Made by a program: the position numbers and the translations under genes. Below, piece by piece: positions 7,120 to 16,230 of a DNA stretch of 64,000 nt; position 1 is the first letter of the stretch, and each line of letters starts with the position of its first letter. The notes under the pieces are model-generated. The model was not told the origin of the DNA. It saw only the letters and a program-made list of their open reading frames with translations, and searched no databases. The stretch is taken from contig NZ_JAUSSG010000004.1 in NCBI RefSeq assembly GCF_030812215.1, positions 1-64,000 of the forward strand, in the 5' to 3' direction. This DNA comes from Variovorax boronicumulans (GTDB taxonomy: Bacteria > Pseudomonadota > Gammaproteobacteria > Burkholderiales > Burkholderiaceae_C).

Positions 7120-9330
7120 ATGCTCCCCCTGTCTCCCGATGCGCTGCGCCAGCGCCTGCGTTCCTTTGCTTCCCGCGCACAGCCGCTGCGCATTTTTCTC
7201 ACCCTCGGCAGCCTGATGGCGGTGTGCGGCTACACCGGCCACACCGATGCGGTGATTCCCTTGTTCCTCGGCGCCATCGCCAGCGCGCTCGCCGAGACCG
7301 ACGACAGCTGGCGCGGCCGCCTTCGCGCGCAGCTCGTGACGCAGGCCTGCTTCGCGGTGCTGTCCTTCTCGGTCGAGGCGCTGTTCGGCCGGCCGGTGCT
7401 CTTCATCGCCGGGCTCGCGTTCGCCGCCTTCTGGCTCACGATGCTGGGCGCGGTGGAGGCCCGCTACAAGGCCATCGCCTATGCGACGCTGATCCTCGCG
7501 ATGTACGCCACGCTCGGCATCGAGAACCAGGGCGCGCAAGGCCACGGTCGGGGGCGCGAATCCTTGCTGCTGCTGGCCGGTGCCGGCTGGTATGGCGTCT
7601 TCTCGGTGCTGTGGTGCGCGGCCTTTCCGGCGCAGCCGGTGCAGGCGCGGCTGGTCACGCTGTTCACCGTGCTCGGCAACTTCGTGCGCTTCAAGGCGTC
7701 GCTCTTCGAGCCGCTGCGGGGCATCGACATCGAACAGAAGCGGCTCTCGCTCGCGCAACTCAACGCCGAAGTGGTGACCGAGCTGAATGCCGCGAAGGAA
7801 AGCATCTTCCGCCGCATCGGTGCGCGGGCGCCGACCGGGCGCATCTCGCGCTACCGCGGGCTCTACCTCATCGCGCAGGACGTGCACGAACGCGCGAGTT
7901 CCTCGCACGACGACTACAACGCGCTGGCCGACGCGTTCTTCCACAGCGATCTTCTGTACCGCTGCCAGCGCGTGCTCGGCCTGCAGGGGCTGGCGTGCCA
8001 GCGGCTTGCCAGCTCGATCGCGCGGCGCGAGCCTTTCGAGGTGGGCGAGGAAACCGTGCAGGCACTGGCCGACCTGCGCGGTGCCATCGAACACGAGCGG
8101 GCGCGGGCGACCACGCCGGAACGGCTCGCGCTCCTGGCCTCGGTGGAGGCGCTCGCGCGCAACCTCGCGCAGCTCGACGGGCAACTCGCCGGTGCGAGCC
8201 AGCCGTCGGCCCGCGCGGGCCGGACCGAGATGGGCCTCTTCAACCGCTCGCCGCGTTCGTGGCGCGATGCGGTGGAGCGCGTGCGGCGGCAGCTCACGCC
8301 GCGCTCGCCGCTGTTTCGCCACGCGCTGCGGCTCGCGATCGCGCTCGTCGCGGGCTACGGCGTGATGCACCTGATCCACCCCGCGCAGGGCTACTGGATC
8401 CTGCTGACCACGCTGTTCGTCTGCCAGCAGACCTTTGGCGATACCGTCTCGCGCATGGGCCAGCGCATCGCCGGCACGGCCCTCGGCGTGGTGGCCGGCT
8501 GGGCGCTGCTGCAGCTCTTTCCGCAGCCGCTGGTGCAGTCGGTGATCGCAGTGGTGGCGGGCGTGCTGTTCTTCGCGACACGCGCCACGCGCTACCTTCT
8601 CGCGACGGCCGCGATGACGCTGCTGGTGCTGATGTGCTTCAACCAGGTGGGCGACAGCGGCTTGCTGCTCGTGCCGCGGCTGGTCGACACCGCCATCGGC
8701 AGCGCCATCGCCGGCCTCGCGGTGCTGCTGGTGCTGCCGCATTGGCAGGCGCGGCGCATCAACGAACTGGCGGCCACGGCCATGCGCAGCCATGCGGGGT
8801 ATCTGCGCCGGATCGTCGAGCAGTACGGCACCGGTCCGCGCGACCACCTCGACTACCGCCTCGCGCGGCGCAACGACCACAACGCCGATGCGGCGCTGTC
8901 GACGGCGGTGTCGGACATGTTCCGCGAGCCGGGCTACGTGCGGCCGCGCGCGGGCATTGCGCTGCGCTTTCTCATCCGTTCGCACACGCTGTTGAGTTAC
9001 CTGTCGGCGCTCGGCGCGCACCGCGCCGCGCTGCCCGATTCGCCGCACATGGCGGTGCTGCGCGACGCGGCCGAAGGCGCGGCGGCGGCGCTCGAAGCGC
9101 TGGCCGGCGGGCTGCAGGGCGGTGCGATCGCGGACGATCCCGCCACCGAACCCGCCGTGCGCGCGGCCCTTGCGGCCGCCACCGCGCCGGCGGGCGATGC
9201 CGGCGCGGCGGAACGCACCATCCACACCGAACTGGCCCTGGTCTGGCTGCAGATCGACGCGCTGCGCACCCATGCGCGCGAGTGGCTGCAACCCGGGGAC
9301 GACGCGCCCCCCGCGGCCGAAAGGGCCTGA
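7120..9330 (+). CDS. yccS: YccS/FUSC-family inner membrane protein
   Basis: A 736-residue protein of the YccS/YhfK type (FUSC superfamily). It has two sets of membrane helices (about 25-170 and 405-540), each followed by a long soluble region. The first soluble half contains the helical segment around SRYRGLYLIAQDVHERASSSHDDY, and the second membrane block contains HPAQGYWILLTTLFVCQQTFGDT, typical of this family. Related proteins include p-hydroxybenzoate exporter AaeB, but the substrate of YccS proteins is not established. The start at 7120 (MLPLSPDALRQRL) is favoured because it gives the usual short N-terminus. It follows baeR by 56 bp in the same direction and may be read through from it. 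Confidence 0.82.
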   Translation: MLPLSPDALRQRLRSFASRAQPLRIFLTLGSLMAVCGYTGHTDAVIPLFLGAIASALAETDDSWRGRLRAQLVTQACFAVLSFSVEALFGRPVLFIAGLAFAAFWLTMLGAVEARYKAIAYATLILAMYATLGIENQGAQGHGRGRESLLLLAGAGWYGVFSVLWCAAFPAQPVQARLVTLFTVLGNFVRFKASLFEPLRGIDIEQKRLSLAQLNAEVVTELNAAKESIFRRIGARAPTGRISRYRGLYLIAQDVHERASSSHDDYNALADAFFHSDLLYRCQRVLGLQGLACQRLASSIARREPFEVGEETVQALADLRGAIEHERARATTPERLALLASVEALARNLAQLDGQLAGASQPSARAGRTEMGLFNRSPRSWRDAVERVRRQLTPRSPLFRHALRLAIALVAGYGVMHLIHPAQGYWILLTTLFVCQQTFGDTVSRMGQRIAGTALGVVAGWALLQLFPQPLVQSVIAVVAGVLFFATRATRYLLATAAMTLLVLMCFNQVGDSGLLLVPRLVDTAIGSAIAGLAVLLVLPHWQARRINELAATAMRSHAGYLRRIVEQYGTGPRDHLDYRLARRNDHNADAALSTAVSDMFREPGYVRPRAGIALRFLIRSHTLLSYLSALGAHRAALPDSPHMAVLRDAAEGAAAALEALAGGLQGGAIADDPATEPAVRAALAAATAPAGDAGAAERTIHTELALVWLQIDALRTHAREWLQPGDDAPPAAERA

Positions 9331-9406
9331 AACGTCCGACCGCCCCGGTCGGTGAAACAACCCGCCCGAAAGCCCGGCAAGGGGCGACGGGTAAAATGGC
9401 GACTTC

Positions 9407-9769
9407 ATGTCACGTTGGTTCGCCGCTACTGTCCTCGCCCTCATGCTGTCGCTCTACGGCTTTGCCGTGTTTGCGCAGGGGTTCGTGGGCGCCGGTCATT
9501 CCGCGCATGCCACGGCCGACATGCAGACCTGCACGAGCAGCATGGCGCTCTCCGATGCACTGCTGATCGATGCCATGGACCTGTCGGACGAATTGCCATC
9601 GCATGACGAGGCAGGCTCCGAACACGTCGAACTGGTCGACGCCCGCCATCCCTTGGCGGTGCCGCTTTTCCTCTCCGAGCAACCACGCGGCCTCGCCCTG
9701 ACGCCCGCGCTTTCGCCGCTCCTCGATCGGCCCAAGCGGCCACCCCGCGCCCCCGCCCTGGTCGCCTAA
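9407..9769 (+). CDS. Small exported hypothetical protein
   Basis: A 120-residue protein with a signal peptide or N-terminal anchor (about 1-23, WFAATVLALMLSLYGFAVFAQG), then a short acidic region and a Pro/Arg-rich C-terminus. Histidines and acidic residues occur in SHDEAGSEHVELVDARH, which could bind metal, but this is speculative. No family recognised. A TAAAAT sequence just upstream (9392-9397) resembles a -10 element, so the leader may be very short. It stands alone between yccS and yccA, and is followed by a small hairpin. Confidence 0.55.
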   Translation: MSRWFAATVLALMLSLYGFAVFAQGFVGAGHSAHATADMQTCTSSMALSDALLIDAMDLSDELPSHDEAGSEHVELVDARHPLAVPLFLSEQPRGLALTPALSPLLDRPKRPPRAPALVA

Positions 9770-9793
9770 GGCTCCGCCGCGACTGGAGCCTTT
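9770..9793 (+). terminator. Weak hairpin after the 9407 gene
   Basis: GGCTCC (9770-9775) can pair with GGAGCC (9785-9790) across a nine-base loop, followed only by TTT. It begins immediately after the stop codon. The short T tract makes it a weak intrinsic-terminator candidate. Confidence 0.35.
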
Positions 9794-9926
9794 GCGGCTC
9801 CCGCCTTCTTCCCGATCCGACCGCGTCGCCGCATTCCGGCAACCGCGCCCGCATCGCGAACACCGCCCCCTCTCGTGCCATTTACCGCGTACCCGCTTCG
9901 TCGGGACGCCCGATCAAGGAATCAGA

Positions 9927-10625
9927 ATGAACAACGGTCAACCCACCTACCACCCCGGCTTCGACGTACCCGTCGCGTCGGCCCAGGAACGCAACCGCGT
10001 TCTTCGCAACACCTACTGGCTGCTCGCGCTGTCGATGGTGCCCACCGTGCTCGGCGCCTGGATCGGCGTCTCCACCGGCCTCGCGCGCGCCATGTCGCCG
10101 GGCATCGGCCTCATGGTGTTCCTCGGCGGCGCCTTCGGCTTCATGTACGCCATCGAGAAGACCAAGAACTCGGCCGCCGGCGTGCCGGTGCTGCTGGCCT
10201 TCACCTTCTTCATGGGCGTGATGCTGTCGCGCCTCGTGGGCTCGGTGCTGGGTCTCTCGAACGGCGCAAACCTGGTGATGACGGCCTTTGCCGGCACCGG
10301 CGCGATCTTCCTGGGCATGGCCACGCTGTCGTCGGTCATCAAGCGCGACCTGTCGGCCATGGGCAAGTGGCTCTTCATCGGCGCCATCCTGCTGCTGGTG
10401 GCCGGCATCGCCAACTTCTTCATCCAGTCGAGCGCGCTGATGATGACGCTGGCGGTCGCCGCCATCGGCATCTTCTCGGCCTTCATCCTGCATGACCTCA
10501 AGCGCGTGAAGGACGGCCTGGAGACCAACTACATCTCCGCCACGCTGGGCGTCTATCTCAGCATCTACAACGTGTTCCAGGCGCTGCTGGCCCTCTTGGG
10601 CATGGGCGGCAGCCGGGACGAGTAA
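9927..10625 (+). CDS. yccA: Bax inhibitor-1 / YccA family membrane protein
   Basis: A 232-residue polytopic inner-membrane protein with seven hydrophobic segments and the family hallmarks FGFMYAIEKTK near the second helix and a C-terminal FSAFILHDLKRVKDG region carrying the conserved Asp pair of the TMBIM pore. E. coli YccA binds and modulates the FtsH membrane protease; other members form pH-dependent calcium leaks. AAGGA precedes the start. It is read in the same direction as the Rrf2 gene 21 bp downstream, and the two could share a transcript ending at the terminator near 11300. Confidence 0.9.
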   Translation: MNNGQPTYHPGFDVPVASAQERNRVLRNTYWLLALSMVPTVLGAWIGVSTGLARAMSPGIGLMVFLGGAFGFMYAIEKTKNSAAGVPVLLAFTFFMGVMLSRLVGSVLGLSNGANLVMTAFAGTGAIFLGMATLSSVIKRDLSAMGKWLFIGAILLLVAGIANFFIQSSALMMTLAVAAIGIFSAFILHDLKRVKDGLETNYISATLGVYLSIYNVFQALLALLGMGGSRDE

Positions 10626-10646
10626 CGCTCAAGAAGGGAACCTTCC

Positions 10647-11192
10647 ATGCGCCTCACCACCAAGGGCCGCTTTGCGGTCACCGCGATGATCGACATCGCA
10701 CTGCACGGCCGCTCGGGCCCGGTCACGCTGGCTTCGATCAGCCTGCGCCAACGGGTCTCGCTGTCGTACCTGGAACTGCTGTTCGCCAAGCTGCGCCGCA
10801 ACGACCTGGTCGAATCGACGCGGGGTCCGGGCGGCGGCTACTCGCTCAGCCGCAAGGCCGCGCTCATCAGCGTGGCGGACATCGTGCTTTCCATCGAGGA
10901 CCACGGCAACGAGACCACGCGCCGCCGCGCGGGCGGGGATGTAGACGACTCCGGCCGCTGCGAAGTCGACGACCTCTGGGCCTCGGTCAACCTGCGGGCC
11001 GTCGAGTTCCTGAAGTCGATCTCGCTGCAAAGCCTGGTCGACGAACAGAAGGCCAAGGGCGTGCAGGCCGCCACCAGCGCGGCCGGCAGCAGGCGGACCA
11101 CCGTGGTCGGCACGCCGGTGCGCAAGCCGTTCGTCGTGGACGCGCCGAACTCGGTGTTCGCACTGGGCCGGCGCCAGCAACGCGCCAGTTAG
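10647..11192 (+). CDS. Rrf2-family transcriptional regulator lacking the Fe-S cysteine triad
   Basis: A 181-residue Rrf2 protein. The N-terminal winged helix is IscR-like (MRLTTKGRFAVTAMIDIALH and RGPGGGYSLSR). IscR-type sensors ligate a 2Fe-2S cluster through three cysteines near positions 92-104. Here only one cysteine (C105, in GRCEVDDLW) exists in the whole protein, so a classic cluster is unlikely. A C-terminal extension (about 140-181) follows the usual Rrf2 end. No iscSUA genes follow, so it is not the iscR of an isc operon. Its ligand and targets are unknown. A strong terminator lies 80 bp downstream. Confidence 0.82.
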   Translation: MRLTTKGRFAVTAMIDIALHGRSGPVTLASISLRQRVSLSYLELLFAKLRRNDLVESTRGPGGGYSLSRKAALISVADIVLSIEDHGNETTRRRAGGDVDDSGRCEVDDLWASVNLRAVEFLKSISLQSLVDEQKAKGVQAATSAAGSRRTTVVGTPVRKPFVVDAPNSVFALGRRQQRAS

Positions 11193-11272
11193 TTCCGGCT
11201 CCGCCTCGCCGCGCGAGCGGTGAGGCGGGAGCGCCCTTCCAGCCAGATCGCCGGCCTTCGCGCCGGCGCCCC

Positions 11273-11320
11273 GCCAACGCCCCGCACAGCCGCAAGGCTG
11301 TGTGAGCGTTGGCTTTTTTT
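11273..11320 (+). terminator. Strong intrinsic terminator
   Basis: An outer stem GCCAACGC (11273-11280) pairs with GCGTTGGC (11306-11313). An inner stem CACAGCC (11285-11291) pairs with GGCTGTG (11296-11302) around a GCAA loop. Seven T residues follow (11314-11320). This is a textbook rho-independent terminator on the plus strand, ending the yccA/Rrf2 unit before the RND adaptor. Confidence 0.88.
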
Positions 11321-11480
11321 CGTTTTGCTTGCCCCTACGGAGGCCATGCCCATGCGCCGTATCGCGGTTCCGCGCCACAGGCAGAATGCACCATTCAGGT
11401 GCAATATCGACGTGCAACCGGGGTTTTCCCGGACTGCGCCGGACAGGCTCGCACCGCGATTCCGGACGCCCCAGACGCTC

Positions 11481-12626
11481 ATGACCTCCAAGCTCCTGCT
11501 CTCCCTTTCCCTGCTCGCCTCGCTCGCACTCGCGGCCTGCGGCGGCAAGCCGGCCTCCACCGCCGCCGACGCGCCGGGCGAAGTCGGCGTGGTGACGCTG
11601 CACGCCGGCGACGTGCCGGTGCTCACCGAACTCGCCGGACGCACCGCCGCCTTCCGCGTGTCGGAGGTGCGCCCGCAGGTCAACGGCATCGTGCGCAAGC
11701 GCCTCTTCGAGGAAGGCGGCATGGTCCGCGCGGGGCAGGTGCTCTACGAGATCGAACCCGGTCCGTTCGAGGCTGCGCACGAACAGGCCGAGGCCTCGCT
11801 GGCCACCGCCCAGGCCAGCATCGCAAGCCTGCGCAGCAAGGCCGAGCGGCACGGCGAACTCGTCAAGGCCAACGCGGTCAGCCGGCAGGAACACGACGAG
11901 GCCCAGGCCGCGCTCGCGCAGGCCCAGGCGGGCGTGAAGGCCGCGCAGGCGGCGGTGAAGGCGGCGCGCATCAACCTCGAATTCACGCGCATCACCGCGC
12001 CCATCGCGGGGCGCATCGGGCGCTCGTCCATTACCGAGGGCGCGCTCGTCGCGCCGGGGCAGGCGACGGCGCTGGCGACGATACAGCGGCTCGATCCGAT
12101 CTACGTCGACGTCATCCAGTCGAGCCTGGAGCTGACGAAGCTCAAGCGCCGTTTCATCTCGGGCGACATGGCGCCGGCCAGCACGCGCGTGACGCTGCGC
12201 ATGGAAGACGGCCTGCCGTATCCGCACGAAGGCACGCTGAAGTTCACCGAGGTCGGCGTCGATGCCGCGACGGGTTCGGTCACGCTGCGCGCGGAATTTC
12301 CGAACCCGCAAGGGCTGCTGCTGCCCGGCATGTACGTGCGCGCACAGGTGGAAGCCGGCGTGGAGCGCCACGCCATCCTCGCGCCCCAGCGCGGCGTGAG
12401 CCGCGACGAAAAGGGCGAGCCGACCGCGCTGGTCGTCGGCGCGGGCGACAAGGTCGAGCTGCGGCCGCTCGAAGTGCGCAGCGCGTCGGGCGACCAGTGG
12501 ATCGTGACCAAGGGCCTGCGCGAAGGCGACCGCCTCGTGGTCGACGGTCTGCAGCGCGCGCACCCCGGCGAGAAAGTGAAGCCGGTGCCGGTGCCCCTGG
12601 AGACGGCCACCACCGCCGCCGAATGA
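11481..12626 (+). CDS. RND efflux periplasmic adaptor lipoprotein (AcrA/MexA type)
   Basis: A 381-residue membrane-fusion protein. The signal peptide ends in a lipobox with C20 (LALAAC), so it is lipid-anchored in the inner membrane. Then come a lipoyl half (VRPQVNGIVRKRLFEEGGMVRAGQVLYEIEPGP region), an alanine-rich alpha-helical hairpin (about 95-165), the second lipoyl half (ITAPIAGRIGRS), a beta-barrel and a membrane-proximal domain. It bridges the RND permease encoded 22 bp downstream to an outer-membrane channel. No channel gene or TetR repressor is adjacent, so the complex probably borrows a TolC/OprM-like channel from elsewhere. Assignment to the hydrophobe/amphiphile group is firm; substrates are unknown. 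Confidence 0.92.
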   Translation: MTSKLLLSLSLLASLALAACGGKPASTAADAPGEVGVVTLHAGDVPVLTELAGRTAAFRVSEVRPQVNGIVRKRLFEEGGMVRAGQVLYEIEPGPFEAAHEQAEASLATAQASIASLRSKAERHGELVKANAVSRQEHDEAQAALAQAQAGVKAAQAAVKAARINLEFTRITAPIAGRIGRSSITEGALVAPGQATALATIQRLDPIYVDVIQSSLELTKLKRRFISGDMAPASTRVTLRMEDGLPYPHEGTLKFTEVGVDAATGSVTLRAEFPNPQGLLLPGMYVRAQVEAGVERHAILAPQRGVSRDEKGEPTALVVGAGDKVELRPLEVRSASGDQWIVTKGLREGDRLVVDGLQRAHPGEKVKPVPVPLETATTAAE

Positions 12627-12648
12627 AAAACAAGACAAGCAGACAGCA

Positions 12649-15600
12649 GTGATCGCGAATTTCTTCATCCAGCGCCCGGTCTTCGCCTGGGTCATTGCCA
12701 TCCTCATCATGCTGGCGGGCGGCGTGGCCATCCGCACGCTGCCGGTGTCGCAGTACCCGGACATCGCGCCGCCCACGGTCGTGGTCTCCGCCAACTACCC
12801 CGGCGCCTCGGCGCAGGCGCTGGAGAGCAGCGTCACGCAGGTCATCGAGCAGCAGCTGAAGGGCATCGACGGGCTGCTGTACTTCAAGTCGACGAGCAGC
12901 TCCGCCGGCTGGGCCGAGATCAGCGTCACCTTCCGCCAGGGCATCGACCCCGACACCGCGCAGATGCAGGTGCAGAACAAGATCAGCCAGGCCACCAGCC
13001 GCCTGCCGCAGGCGGTGCAGCAGCAGGGCCTGACGGTGGCGAAGTCGCAGAACAACTTCCTCCTGATCGTGGCGCTCTACGACGAGACCGACCGCCGCAC
13101 CGACACCGACATCTCCGACTGGATGGCCAGCAACCTGCGCGACCCGATCAGCCGCGTCGACGGCGTGGGCTCGGTGCAGGCCTTCGGCGCGGCGTATGCG
13201 ATGCGCATCTGGCTCGATCCGCACCGGCTCGCGAGCTACCAGCTCATGCCCTCGGACGTCACGGCCGCCATCGCCGCGCAGAACACGCAGGTGTCGGTGG
13301 GCGAGATCGGCGCGCGGCCTTCGTCGGCGAAGCAGCAGCTCAACGCCACGGTCACGGCGCTCTCGCGGCTGCAGACGCCCGAGCAGTTCCGCGGCATCGT
13401 GCTCAAGACGCAGGCCGATGGCGCCGTGGTGCGGCTGGGCGACGTGGCGCGGGTGGAAATCGGCAGCGAGTCGTACTCGGAGACCACGCGCCTGAACGGC
13501 CACCCGGCCGCGGGCTCGGCCGTGATGCTCGCGCCGGGCGCCAACGCGCTCACCACCGCCAACGCGGTGAAGGCGCGCATTGCCGAACTGGAATCGTCGT
13601 TGCCCGCCGGCTTGCGCGTGGCCTATGCCGAAGACACGACGCGCTTCGTGAAGATCTCGATCCAGTCGGTCATCAAGACGCTGCTCGAAGCCATCGCGCT
13701 GGTGGTGGTCGTGATGTTCCTCTTCTTGCAGAACTGGCGCGCCACGGTGATTCCCGCGATCACCGTGCCGGTGGTGCTGCTGGGCACCTTCGGCGTGCTG
13801 GCCGCCTTCGGCTATTCGATCAACGTGCTGACGCTGTTCGGCATGGTGCTGGCCATCGGCCTCCTGGTGGACGACGCCATCGTGGTGGTGGAGAACGTCG
13901 AGCGCGTGATGCATGAAGAAGGGCTCGACGCGAAGGCCGCCACCATCAAGTCGATGGGCGAGATCACCGGCGCGCTGATAGGCATCGCGGTGGTGGTGTC
14001 GGCGGTGTTCCTGCCGATGACGTTCTTCGGCGGCTCGGTGGGCGTGATCTACCGGCAGTTCTCGGTGACGATCATCGCGTCGATGGCGCTCTCGGTGGTG
14101 GTCGCCATCGTGCTGATTCCCGCGCTGTGCGCGCGCTTCCTGAAGGCCGGCACGGCGCCGCGCACAAGAGGTTTTCTCGGTGCGTTCAACCGCCGCTTCG
14201 ACGCGGCGCAGGGGCGCTACGTCGGGCTGCTGGGCCGCATGCTCGGCAAGCCCTGGCGCTTTGCCGCCATCTACCTGGCCATCGTGGCCGGCATGGGCGC
14301 GCTCTACCTCAGCCTGCCCGGCGGCTTCCTGCCCGAGGAAGACCAGGGCAGCGTGATGGTGCAGCTGACGCTGCCGGCGGGCGCCACGCAGGGCCGCACC
14401 GACGCGGTGAACCGTGCCGTCGAGAAACACTTTCTCGAAGCCGAGAAGGACACCACCGACACGATCTTCACGATCTCGGGCTGGAGCTACGGCGGCTCGG
14501 GGCAGAACCAGGGCATGGCTTTTGTCTCGCTCAAGGACTGGTCCGAGCGGCGTGGCGCGGACCAGCGCGCACAGGCCATCAGCGAACGCGCCGGCACCGC
14601 GCTCTCGGCACAGCAGCGCGACGCCGAGGTCCACGGCATGGTGCCGCCGCCCATCGAAGGACTCGGCGAATCCAACGGCTTCGAGTTCTGGCTGCAGGAC
14701 ACCTCGGGCATGGGCGCGGCAAAGCTGGTGCAGGCGCGCGAGAAGCTCGTGCGCGACGCAAAGAAAGACACGCGCCTGCAGTCCGTGCGCGCCAACAGCA
14801 TCGCCAACACGCCGCAGCTGCAGGTCGACATCGACCAGCTGAAGGCCTCGGCGCTGCGCCTGTCGCTGGACGACGTGAACTCCACGCTGGGCACCGCCTG
14901 GGGCGGCAACTACGTGAACGACTTCATCGACCGCGGCCGCGTGAAGCGCGTGTACGTGCAGGCCGATGCGCCCTACCGCTCGGCACCGGAAGACATCCGC
15001 CAGTGGTCGGTACGCGGCGCGACCGGCGCGATGACGCCGTTCTCCGCCTTCGCCACCACGCGCTGGAGCCAGGGCGCTTCGCAGCTGGAGCGCTACAACG
15101 GCGTACCGGCCGTGCAGATCCAGGGCGCCGCCGCGCAGGGCGTGAGTTCGGGCACGGCCATGGGCGCCATCGAGACCGTCGCAAAGAAGCAGAGCGGCAC
15201 GGGCTACGCATGGAGCGGGCTCTCCTACCAGGAACGCCTCTCGGGCGGGCAGGCGCCGCTCTTGTTCGCGCTGTCGATCCTCGTGGTGTTCCTGTGCCTG
15301 GCGGCGCTCTACGAGAGCTGGTCGGTGCCGTTCTCGGTGATGCTGGTCATTCCGCTGGGCGTGCTCGGCGCGGTGATCGCGGCGGCGCTGCGCGGGCTGT
15401 CGAACGACATCTACTTCCAGGTCGGCCTGCTCGCGACCATCGGGCTGTCGGCCAAGAACGCGATCCTGATCATCGAGTTCGCGGAAGCGGCGCTGCGGCG
15501 CGGGGTACCGCTGCTCGAAGCGGTGGCCGAAGGCGCACGCCTGCGGCTGCGGCCGATCCTGATGACCTCGCTCGCGTTCCTGGCCGGCGTGATCCCGCTG

Positions 15601-15777
15601 GCGCTCGCCACCGGCGCGGGTTCGGGCAGCCAGACTGCGATCGGCACCGGCGTGTTCGGCGGCGTGCTCGCGGCGACGGCGTTGGGGATCTTCTTCGTGC
15701 CGTTGTTCTATCTGCTGGTGAAGCGGGCGGCCGCGCGATGGAGTGGCCGCACGGCCAGCCCGGCACACGCCGAGTGA
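12649..15777 (+). CDS. RND efflux permease, HAE1 family (AcrB/MexB type)
   Basis: A 1042-residue proton-driven exporter with the family start (IANFFIQRPVFAWVIAI), twelve membrane helices, two large periplasmic loops (about 40-335 and 560-870) and the proton-relay pair D408-D409 in LLVDDAIVVVENV. Length and relay spacing match AcrB and MexB. The start codon is GTG at 12649, 22 bp after the adaptor. It works as a homotrimer that captures drugs, dyes, solvents or fatty acids from the periplasm. No oprM-type gene follows: the next gene is an unrelated small protein. Substrate range cannot be read from sequence. Confidence 0.93.
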   Translation: MIANFFIQRPVFAWVIAILIMLAGGVAIRTLPVSQYPDIAPPTVVVSANYPGASAQALESSVTQVIEQQLKGIDGLLYFKSTSSSAGWAEISVTFRQGIDPDTAQMQVQNKISQATSRLPQAVQQQGLTVAKSQNNFLLIVALYDETDRRTDTDISDWMASNLRDPISRVDGVGSVQAFGAAYAMRIWLDPHRLASYQLMPSDVTAAIAAQNTQVSVGEIGARPSSAKQQLNATVTALSRLQTPEQFRGIVLKTQADGAVVRLGDVARVEIGSESYSETTRLNGHPAAGSAVMLAPGANALTTANAVKARIAELESSLPAGLRVAYAEDTTRFVKISIQSVIKTLLEAIALVVVVMFLFLQNWRATVIPAITVPVVLLGTFGVLAAFGYSINVLTLFGMVLAIGLLVDDAIVVVENVERVMHEEGLDAKAATIKSMGEITGALIGIAVVVSAVFLPMTFFGGSVGVIYRQFSVTIIASMALSVVVAIVLIPALCARFLKAGTAPRTRGFLGAFNRRFDAAQGRYVGLLGRMLGKPWRFAAIYLAIVAGMGALYLSLPGGFLPEEDQGSVMVQLTLPAGATQGRTDAVNRAVEKHFLEAEKDTTDTIFTISGWSYGGSGQNQGMAFVSLKDWSERRGADQRAQAISERAGTALSAQQRDAEVHGMVPPPIEGLGESNGFEFWLQDTSGMGAAKLVQAREKLVRDAKKDTRLQSVRANSIANTPQLQVDIDQLKASALRLSLDDVNSTLGTAWGGNYVNDFIDRGRVKRVYVQADAPYRSAPEDIRQWSVRGATGAMTPFSAFATTRWSQGASQLERYNGVPAVQIQGAAAQGVSSGTAMGAIETVAKKQSGTGYAWSGLSYQERLSGGQAPLLFALSILVVFLCLAALYESWSVPFSVMLVIPLGVLGAVIAAALRGLSNDIYFQVGLLATIGLSAKNAILIIEFAEAALRRGVPLLEAVAEGARLRLRPILMTSLAFLAGVIPLALATGAGSGSQTAIGTGVFGGVLAATALGIFFVPLFYLLVKRAAARWSGRTASPAHAE

Positions 15778-15851
15778 TGCTCTCTGTTTTTTCGCCTTTT
15801 TTACGCGCAACCCGATAGGCTGCCTGCTCCGGCTTCGCTCCCCGAAGCACC

Positions 15852-16229
15852 ATGCAGCGCAGTCGTCAGAACATCGAAATGCAAGCAAGAACAAGCCTCT
15901 GGTCCCGCTTTGCGGGATGGGCGAATGCGGCGCGGCAGCCGCAAGACATGACGCTGGAATGGACCTGCTGCGGCACGCCCGGGCGCGACCCGACCGAGGC
16001 GTATCTCGGCCGGGTCGACGCGTACGAACTCACGATCCATGCGTGCGTTCATTGCGGCGCGCTCTGGCTGCAGGTGCAATCCGTGGCGACCACGTTGACG
16101 CGATCCGAGCCCCTGTCCAGGGTGGATGCGGAAGCCTTTCTCGACGCAGCCGCCGGCACCGAGCGGCGCACGATCATGCGGAGCTGGCTGCAGCGGCATC
16201 TGCAGCCGGCGGGCGTTCGCCCCCGGTGA
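15852..16229 (+). CDS. Small cysteine-containing hypothetical protein
   Basis: A protein of 125 residues (116 if started at the in-frame ATG 15879). A Cys-Cys pair in LEWTCCGTPG and a Cys-x2-Cys in HACVHCGALW together form a plausible zinc-ribbon-like site, though the first pair is adjacent rather than knuckle-spaced. No family recognised. There is no signal peptide, so it is probably cytosolic. It converges with the EamA transporter with a single base between the two stop codons. It is not obviously linked to the RND pump. Confidence 0.5.
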   Translation: MQRSRQNIEMQARTSLWSRFAGWANAARQPQDMTLEWTCCGTPGRDPTEAYLGRVDAYELTIHACVHCGALWLQVQSVATTLTRSEPLSRVDAEAFLDAAAGTERRTIMRSWLQRHLQPAGVRPR

Positions 16230-16230
16230 A

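Noticed and set aside
9336..9352. CCGACC/GGTCGG hairpin after yccS
   Set aside because: A six-base stem with no T tract; too weak to call a terminator.
12280..15894. 1204-codon minus-strand frame opposite the RND permease
   Set aside because: Antisense shadow of a clear 1042-residue permease; sequence is low-complexity Arg/His/Asp.
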